A stretch of 64,000 nucleotides of DNA, taken from contig JAZLLG010000043.1 in the NCBI GenBank assembly GCA_045598045.1, positions 23,170-87,169 on the forward strand, read 5' to 3'. Of this stretch, positions 59,093 to 64,000 are shown piece after piece. The notes under the pieces were generated by a model, which saw nothing but the letters and a program-made list of their open reading frames with translations, made no database searches and had not been told where the DNA came from. Position numbers and translations under genes: made by a program. The DNA comes from RGIG3528 sp045598045 (GTDB lineage: Bacteria; Bacillota; Clostridia; Lachnospirales; Lachnospiraceae). Each line of letters starts with the position of its first letter. The stretch's first letter is position 1.

Positions 59093-60610
59093 TCAGAACA
59101 TATCGTCTTCAGGCACTTCTTCCTGCCATGCAAGAGCTGCTCGTACAGCCTTGTTCCAGCCGTGAAGAAGCTGACGCCTTCTTGTGTCTTCCATAGAAGG
59201 CCTGAACGTCTTTGAGAGCTGCCAATTTGCTTTGATTTCCTCTTTGTCGTTCCAGAAACCCACCGCAAGCCCGGCAAGATATGCAGCACCGAGAGCGGTC
59301 GTTTCGATGCAGGCCGGGCGCATAACTTCCGATGTCAGAATGTCTGCCTGGAACTGCATAAGGAAATCGTTGGCACTGGCGCCACCGTCAACCTTTAATG
59401 AATTTAATTTGTGTCCCGTATCCTTCTCCATAGCGCGAAGGACAGAGTACACCTGATAATCTATTGATTCCAAGGTGGCACGGATGAAATGTTCCTTCGT
59501 GCAGCCTCGTGTAACACCAACAATGGTGCCTCTGGCGTACTGATTCCAGTAAGGAGCTCCGAGTCCCGTAAAAGCCGGAACAACGTACACGCCGTCTGTA
59601 TCAGGCACTTCTTTTGCGTATTCCTCGGACTGGGCGGCCGATTTAAGCATTCTGAGCCCGTCTCTGAGCCATTGAATGGACGCACCGCCTACAAAAACAC
59701 TGCCTTCAAGAGCATACTCCACATCCTTTGATGTGCTGGCTGCAATTGTTGTAACAAGGCCATGCTCTGATTTAACAGCCTCGTGTCCGGTGTTCATAAG
59801 AAGGAAGCATCCCGTTCCATAGGTGTTTTTAACATCGCCTTCGTCGAAACAACACTGGCCGAAGAGTGCTGCCTGCTGGTCACCGGCAGCCCCGCCGATT
59901 ACAATCTCACCGCCCAAAAGTCCCGGGTCGGTTTTGCCGAAAATCGCACTTGAAGGAAGTACGTCCGGCATCATGCTTCTCGGAATATCAAGCCTTCTCA
60001 AAAGCTTTTCATCCCAATCCAGCGTGTGGATATTAAAAAGCATTGTTCTTGATGCATTTGTGTAGTCGGTTGCGTGGATTTTGCCCTTTGAAAGGTTCCA
60101 CATAAGCCATGTATCAACCGTTCCGAACAAAAGCTCATCACGCTCTGCGCGCTCTCTTGCCCCGGGTACATGGTTCAGAATCCAGGCAATTTTAGTTCCC
60201 GAGAAATAGGCATCCGGTACAAGTCCGGTGTTATTGCGAATTTCGTTTGTAAATCCCTCACGAACCAGCTCTTCAATCATGGGTGCCGTTCTTCTGCACT
60301 GCCAGACAATAGCATTGTAAACAGGAAGTCCGGTGTTTTTATCCCAGACAATCGTTGTTTCACGCTGATTTGTAATGCCAAGCCCTGCAATTTCCTCTGC
60401 ATCGGCACCAACCTTTGCCATAGCCTCCGTAGCGACGGAAAGCTGTGAAGACCATATCTCCATGGGGTCATGCTCCACCCAGCCCGGCTGCGGATAAATC
60501 TGCTCAAATTCCTTTTGGGCCATACTGCAAATGTTTCCGGCTTTATCAAATAAAATGCATCTTGAGCTCGTGGTTCCCTGGTCCAGAGCCATTATATATT
60601 TCTTCTCCAT
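59093..60610 (-). CDS. glpK: Glycerol kinase
   Basis: 505 residues, full length. The FGGY-family N-terminus reads IMALDQGTTSSRCILFDKAG, with the glycerol-binding RET (TNQRETTIVWDK) and the second signature DGGASANDFLMQFQADIL. Phosphorylates glycerol to sn-glycerol 3-phosphate, the substrate of the dehydrogenase encoded upstream. AGGGGG site before the ATG; 8 nt after the DUF1667 gene. Confidence 0.96.
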   Translation of the reverse strand: MEKKYIMALDQGTTSSRCILFDKAGNICSMAQKEFEQIYPQPGWVEHDPMEIWSSQLSVATEAMAKVGADAEEIAGLGITNQRETTIVWDKNTGLPVYNAIVWQCRRTAPMIEELVREGFTNEIRNNTGLVPDAYFSGTKIAWILNHVPGARERAERDELLFGTVDTWLMWNLSKGKIHATDYTNASRTMLFNIHTLDWDEKLLRRLDIPRSMMPDVLPSSAIFGKTDPGLLGGEIVIGGAAGDQQAALFGQCCFDEGDVKNTYGTGCFLLMNTGHEAVKSEHGLVTTIAASTSKDVEYALEGSVFVGGASIQWLRDGLRMLKSAAQSEEYAKEVPDTDGVYVVPAFTGLGAPYWNQYARGTIVGVTRGCTKEHFIRATLESIDYQVYSVLRAMEKDTGHKLNSLKVDGGASANDFLMQFQADILTSEVMRPACIETTALGAAYLAGLAVGFWNDKEEIKANWQLSKTFRPSMEDTRRRQLLHGWNKAVRAALAWQEEVPEDDMF

Positions 60611-60618
60611 AAATCCCC

Positions 60619-60981
60619 CTACGCTTTTGCAACATCCTTTGTTGCCACAAGATCAACACCCGTCCCGCAGATGTCACTGACAACAACGTCACCGATGGAA
60701 ACCGGCGCATTAACGCGCGTATTTTTAACAACCTCCATAATGTCAAAAATCTTTCCTTTCGGTATGTCGCTCTTCGTTTTTACAGGCACCTTAACAGCCT
60801 TTCCGCCGTCCACGTAAACGCTTGATGTCACTGTCCTTCTCGGATCCGTAACCTCCTTGCGTCCGTAATCCTCTCCGCGGGGGCAGGTGTTGCCTGTAAC
60901 CGCAACTTTATCTCCGTCAATTGTAACTGTCAGAGGGCAGCCCATCGGACAGTTAATACATGTTAATTCACGTACTTCCAT
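60619..60981 (-). CDS. DUF1667 protein, small subunit of the glycerol 3-phosphate dehydrogenase complex
   Basis: 120 residues. Four cysteines at positions 8, 11, 15 and 33 (CINCPMGC and NTCPRG) could bind an iron-sulfur cluster or zinc. The rest is the DUF1667 fold with a VPVKTKSDIPKGKIFDIM segment. In Clostridia this gene regularly accompanies glpA- and glpB-like genes, as here (12 nt from the GlpB-like gene). I infer an electron-transfer or assembly role for it. Confidence 0.88.
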   Translation of the reverse strand: MEVRELTCINCPMGCPLTVTIDGDKVAVTGNTCPRGEDYGRKEVTDPRRTVTSSVYVDGGKAVKVPVKTKSDIPKGKIFDIMEVVKNTRVNAPVSIGDVVVSDICGTGVDLVATKDVAKA

Positions 60982-60993
60982 AGCTTCCTCCTA

Positions 60994-62256
60994 TTATACG
61001 AATGAAATCGTAATTTCCGAACAATCCGGATGAGCAAGAAGTTCGTCCTTCTTTATGCGGATTTCTTCCATTTCTCCGGGTGCAACGGTACGCTTTTTTA
61101 TTGTTCTGACAACTTCACCGTCAAATGCAATACCGAGCGTAATATCTTTGTAAATGTTATCGACTCTGAAGCGAACAAGAACGTCTTTGTCAACAGTCTC
61201 CGGTTTGATTTTCCTCGGAACTGTGTAACGAACGCCCTTACCTGTCTTCACCTCGATTGTTCTCGTGCTCTTCGCAACGTTTCCTTTAACAAATTCAGCA
61301 GCGTTTCTTCCTGCATTTGAAGCTTCCTCGGAAACATAGTCAACAAGATCATGAACGTGAAGCACATTTCCGCAGGCAAATACGCCGGGGATACTTGTTT
61401 CAAGAGTATTGTCAACAACAGCGCCTCCTGTGATGGGGCTCATTTCAATGCCGGCTCCCGTAGTAAGCTCGTTTTCGGGAATAAGTCCGCAGGAAAGAAG
61501 GAGCGTATCACACTCATAAAACTCTTCTGTTCCCGGAATCGGCTTGCTGTGAGAATCAACCTCAGCAATCGTAACGCCTTCAACACGCTCTTTTCCTTTA
61601 ATGTCAACAACAGTGTGAGACAGCTTTAACGGAATGTTATAGTCGTTCAGACACTGAACAATGTTTCTCTTCAGTCCTCCGGAATAAGGCATGAGCTCAG
61701 CCACAACCTTAACCTTTGCTCCTTCAAGAGTCATTCTGCGCGCCATAATGAGGCCGATATCACCTGAGCCGAGAATTACAACTTCTTTACCGGGCATAAT
61801 ACCCTCAACGTTTACGAAACGCTGAGCCGTTCCGGCTGAAAAAATGCCTGCCGGACGGAAGCCCGGAATTCCAAGAGCGCCTCTGGGACGTTCTCTGCAG
61901 CCCATGGCAAGAATGACTGCTCCGGCCTTTATCTGAAACAGCCCGTCCTTGCGGTTCATGGCTGTGATGACTCTTTCCGATGAAAGCTCCACAACCATCG
62001 TTTCCAACATATATTCGATTTGCGCATCAAGAACACGCGTGATAAATCGTGCTGCGTATTCAGGTCCGGTAAGCTCTTCCTTAAAGGTGTGGAGACCGAA
62101 TCCGTTGTGGATGCACTGATTTAAAATACCACCAAGCTGTGTGTCGCGCTCAAGAATGAGCACATCCTTTATGCCGGCTTCACGGGCTGCAAGTGCTGCT
62201 GCAAGGCCCGCAGGACCGCCGCCGATAATAACAACATCCGCTTCTTTACAGTACAT
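60994..62256 (-). CDS. FAD/NAD-dependent oxidoreductase, GlpB-like subunit
   Basis: 420 residues from the ATG at 62254-62256, which has GGAGG 7 nt upstream; an ATG two codons earlier lies only one base from that site. The N-terminal FAD loop is VVIIGGGPAGLAAALAARE (about residues 6-24) and a second dinucleotide-binding loop is VVILGSGDIGLIMARRM. The redox-active CxxC of thioredoxin reductases is absent; NQCIHNG is seen in its place. It overlaps the GlpA-like gene by 11 nt. Expected to pass electrons from the GlpA-like subunit to NAD or another acceptor. Confidence 0.88.
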   Translation of the reverse strand: MYCKEADVVIIGGGPAGLAAALAAREAGIKDVLILERDTQLGGILNQCIHNGFGLHTFKEELTGPEYAARFITRVLDAQIEYMLETMVVELSSERVITAMNRKDGLFQIKAGAVILAMGCRERPRGALGIPGFRPAGIFSAGTAQRFVNVEGIMPGKEVVILGSGDIGLIMARRMTLEGAKVKVVAELMPYSGGLKRNIVQCLNDYNIPLKLSHTVVDIKGKERVEGVTIAEVDSHSKPIPGTEEFYECDTLLLSCGLIPENELTTGAGIEMSPITGGAVVDNTLETSIPGVFACGNVLHVHDLVDYVSEEASNAGRNAAEFVKGNVAKSTRTIEVKTGKGVRYTVPRKIKPETVDKDVLVRFRVDNIYKDITLGIAFDGEVVRTIKKRTVAPGEMEEIRIKKDELLAHPDCSEITISFV

Positions 62257-63661
62257 GTGCATTCCTCCCGCTCTTTACTATTTCTTCCATAGGGATTCCA
62301 AGCTCCTTTGAGATGATTTCCATTGTTCTCGGAGTGCAGAATCCTGCCTGGCAACGACCCATTCCCGCACGTGTACGACGCTTTATGCCGTCCATTGTTG
62401 TTGCTCCGAGAGGCCTGTGAATTGCATCAAGAATCTCTCCTTCGGAAATCATTTCACAACGGCAGACGATTACGGAATATGCGCTGTTCTGCTTAATAAG
62501 TGCCTCACGCTCCTCAACAGGCATAAGTGCCAGGTGCGGAATGCCCTTTCTTGTAGCAATGAAATTATCCTTCTTCTTAGCGTTAAACATAGGAAGCACA
62601 AGCTCCGCAACATACTCTCCGATTACACTTGCGCATGAGAGTCCGGGAGACTCAATGCCGGCTACATCAACGAAGCCTTCCGCATCCTTCGGAGATGCAA
62701 TGATAAAATCATCTCCTTTTTCATGGGCACGAAGGCCCGCAAAACTCGTTATCATGAGCTTTCCCGCAGGCATAATTTCAACACTCTCCGCAGCCTTTGT
62801 GCGTGCTTTGTCCATACCTGCGGCGGTTGTATTTGTAGCCTCTTTATCCTCAAGGTTTTCTGCTGTGGGACCAACGAGAAGATTTCCGTGAACGGTAGGC
62901 GTGAAAAGAACACCCTTGCCCAGTGCCGAAGGCAGCTGGAAAATAGTGTGGCTCACCATGTTTCCACATTGTTTGTCATAAAGACAGTATTCACCCCTGC
63001 GTGCAGTAATGCTCATGGGCTCGCTGCTGACCATTGAATGGATTTTGTCGGCATATACACCGGCTGCATTTATTACAACCTTTGCCTCAATAGTCTGTTT
63101 ATCTGTTATAACGGTATAATAATCCTGCGTCTTTTTCACATCTGACACTTCATTGTCGAACATGAACTCTACGCCATTTACATTCGCATTCTCCGCAAGA
63201 GCAATTGTAAGCTCAAACGGGCAGACAATACCTCCTGTAGGAGCAAGAAGCGCAGCTATAACTTTTTTCGAAAGATTCGGCTCAAGTTGTCTCGCCTCAT
63301 CTCCTGTAATAATCTTTAAATCGGGAACACCGTTTTTCTTTCCTTTTTCAAGGAGAGCATTAAGATTCGGTAATCCTTCCTCTTCTTCACATATTACCAT
63401 GGAACCGTTTCTCTTGAATGCGAAATCAAGCTCTTTTGAAAGCTGTTCCATGCGTTCATTTCCTTTTGCGTTGAGCCTTGCTTTTAAAGTTCCCGGCTCA
63501 GCGTCAAAGCCTGCATGAACAATTCCGCTGTTGGCCTTTGAAGTGCCTTCGCACACATCGAGTCCCTTTTCAACAACAACGGTTTTCAGGTCGTATTTTG
63601 CCAGCTCCCGTGCAATCGAGCACCCGGTAACGCCGCCGCCTATAATACAGACATCAATCAT
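62246..63661 (-). CDS. glpA: FAD-dependent glycerol 3-phosphate dehydrogenase, GlpA-like with BFD-type domain
   Basis: 471 residues. The FAD-binding loop is VCIIGGGVTGCSIARELAKYD (residues 4-24 in parts). The DAO-type domain has SGIVHAGFDAEPGTLKARLNAKGNE. A C-terminal BFD-like [2Fe-2S] domain carries cysteines in IVCRCEMIS and GRCQAGFCTPR. Oxidises sn-glycerol 3-phosphate to dihydroxyacetone phosphate. The symbol rests on context with glpK. AAGGAGG lies before the ATG. First gene of the glp operon. Confidence 0.9.
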   Translation of the reverse strand: MIDVCIIGGGVTGCSIARELAKYDLKTVVVEKGLDVCEGTSKANSGIVHAGFDAEPGTLKARLNAKGNERMEQLSKELDFAFKRNGSMVICEEEEGLPNLNALLEKGKKNGVPDLKIITGDEARQLEPNLSKKVIAALLAPTGGIVCPFELTIALAENANVNGVEFMFDNEVSDVKKTQDYYTVITDKQTIEAKVVINAAGVYADKIHSMVSSEPMSITARRGEYCLYDKQCGNMVSHTIFQLPSALGKGVLFTPTVHGNLLVGPTAENLEDKEATNTTAAGMDKARTKAAESVEIMPAGKLMITSFAGLRAHEKGDDFIIASPKDAEGFVDVAGIESPGLSCASVIGEYVAELVLPMFNAKKKDNFIATRKGIPHLALMPVEEREALIKQNSAYSVIVCRCEMISEGEILDAIHRPLGATTMDGIKRRTRAGMGRCQAGFCTPRTMEIISKELGIPMEEIVKSGRNAHVL

Positions 63662-63673
63662 GTAAACCTCCTT

Positions 63674-63734
63674 CCGAAGCCTTTTTCTATGCTTCGGTAT
63701 CGCTTGAATAATTCCAACCCTACGCCTTCAAGCG
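63674..63734 (-). promoter_or_regulatory. Two hairpins in the glp operon leader
   Basis: Two perfect inverted repeats lie in the 80-nt leader: CGCTTGAA/TTCAAGCG (63701-63708 with 63727-63734) and CCGAAGC/GCTTCGG (63674-63680 with 63691-63697). The second ends just before the AAGGAGG site. In B. subtilis the glp leader is bound by the antiterminator GlpP; here no T-run follows the hairpins, so control of translation or stability is an alternative. Confidence 0.5.
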
Positions 63735-63742
63735 TACCCTTT

Positions 63743-63771
63743 ATTATACGATTTTCGCCGCTTTTCGTCAA
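63743..63771 (-). promoter_or_regulatory. Promoter of the glp operon
   Basis: -35 TTGACG (63766-63771) and -10 TATAAT (63743-63748) with a 17-nt spacer on the minus strand. It lies directly beside the first copy of the 108-bp repeat. Confidence 0.85.
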
Positions 63772-63776
63772 TGAAT

Positions 63777-64000
63777 CTTGTCGGGGTGAATTCTCCGTAG
63801 GGCCGGACATCACCGCTACGGAGAAACAAGCTTTTTACTTGCTTTTATCCGTAAAGCCGAGCGTCACCACTACGGAGAAAAAAGTTTGTCGAGGTGATTT
63901 CTCCGTAAGGCCGGACACCAGCGCTACGGAGAAACAAGCTTTATACTTGCTTTTATCCGTAGAGCCGGGCACTACCACTACGGAGAAACAAGTTTGTCGA
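63777..64000. repeat. 108-bp tandem repeat made of hairpins, continuing past the window
   Basis: The sequence from about 63777 repeats with a period of 108 bp: the TTGTC that opens each unit recurs at 63778, 63886 and 63994. Each unit holds two hairpins with a CTCCGTAG/CTACGGAG core (63791-63800 with 63816-63825 perfect 10 bp; 63898-63907 with 63925-63934 perfect 10 bp; two weaker TCCGTA/TACGGA ones at about 63848-63876 and 63956-63984). So the basic unit is about 54 bp. Differences between copies mostly spare the stems. No open frame. Confidence 0.85.

Noticed and set aside
63777..64000. CRISPR array
   Set aside because: The unit is 108 bp with related halves, there are no unique spacers between short identical repeats, and no cas gene is near.

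Overview
The window is a low-to-middle GC chromosomal segment of a Gram-positive anaerobe of the class Clostridia, most probably a Lachnospiraceae-like organism. This rests on the zinc-ribbon S14, the order of the str, S10 and spc ribosomal operons, AddAB in place of RecBCD, YlmH, CvpA, a DUF5711 protein, consensus sigma-A promoters, strong AGGAGG ribosome binding sites, and a clostridial glp operon with a DUF1667 subunit. The assignment is inferred from gene content and not from a database search. Almost every gene is on the minus strand, so transcription runs from high to low coordinates; the SulP transporter at 19759 is the only clear plus-strand gene.

Layout. 1-9085 holds the spc and S10 operons, from the partial L30 gene back to S10. 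They have a consensus promoter at 9394-9422 and a structured leader of about 300 nt. 9466-10445 holds a membrane-anchored protein like the C-terminal domain of trigger factor, with its own promoter and terminator. 10533-15308 is the str operon (rpsL, rpsG, fusA, tuf) with a consensus promoter, a leader hairpin and an internal tuf promoter. rpoBC does not precede it; a GH127-type beta-L-arabinofuranosidase does. 17838-21405 holds an ABC exporter and, divergent to it, a SulP permease. 21394-29723 holds a UvrD-like helicase, gltX, an acyl-CoA ligase with an E2-like acyltransferase, a GPH-family sugar symporter and ylmH. 29723-36839 is addBA.

36862-49446 is the most interesting region. It is a D-alanylation (Dlt)-like set with extra parts: an Asp/Glu-type racemase, an amino-acid adenylating enzyme (DltA-like), a DltD-like SGNH protein, a lipoprotein, an acyl carrier protein (DltC-like), an MBOAT acyltransferase (DltB-like), an asparagine synthetase, two lipoproteins with Ig-like and transglutaminase-like domains, and an anchored C39-type peptidase. 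I read this as a variant envelope aminoacylation system that may use an acidic amino acid or its amide instead of D-alanine. A probable 6S RNA gene and a palindromic element of about 160 bp divide it into two transcription units.

49529-57682 carries a KDPG aldolase-VOC fusion behind a promoter with a catabolite (cre) site, CvpA, a DUF5711 protein, and the murG-dnaX-ybaB-recR operon, which ends in an unrecognised coiled-coil membrane protein. 57678-63771 is the glycerol operon (GlpA-like, GlpB-like, DUF1667, glpK) followed by a MATE exporter. The window ends in a 108-bp tandem repeat built of hairpins, which runs past the edge.

How the genes work together: translation genes fill the first quarter; addBA, recR, ybaB and dnaX serve DNA replication and repair; murG and the Dlt-like set serve the envelope; and the glp, KDPG, GH127 and GPH genes point to growth on plant sugars and glycerol. 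All calls come from reading the sequence; no homology search was run.
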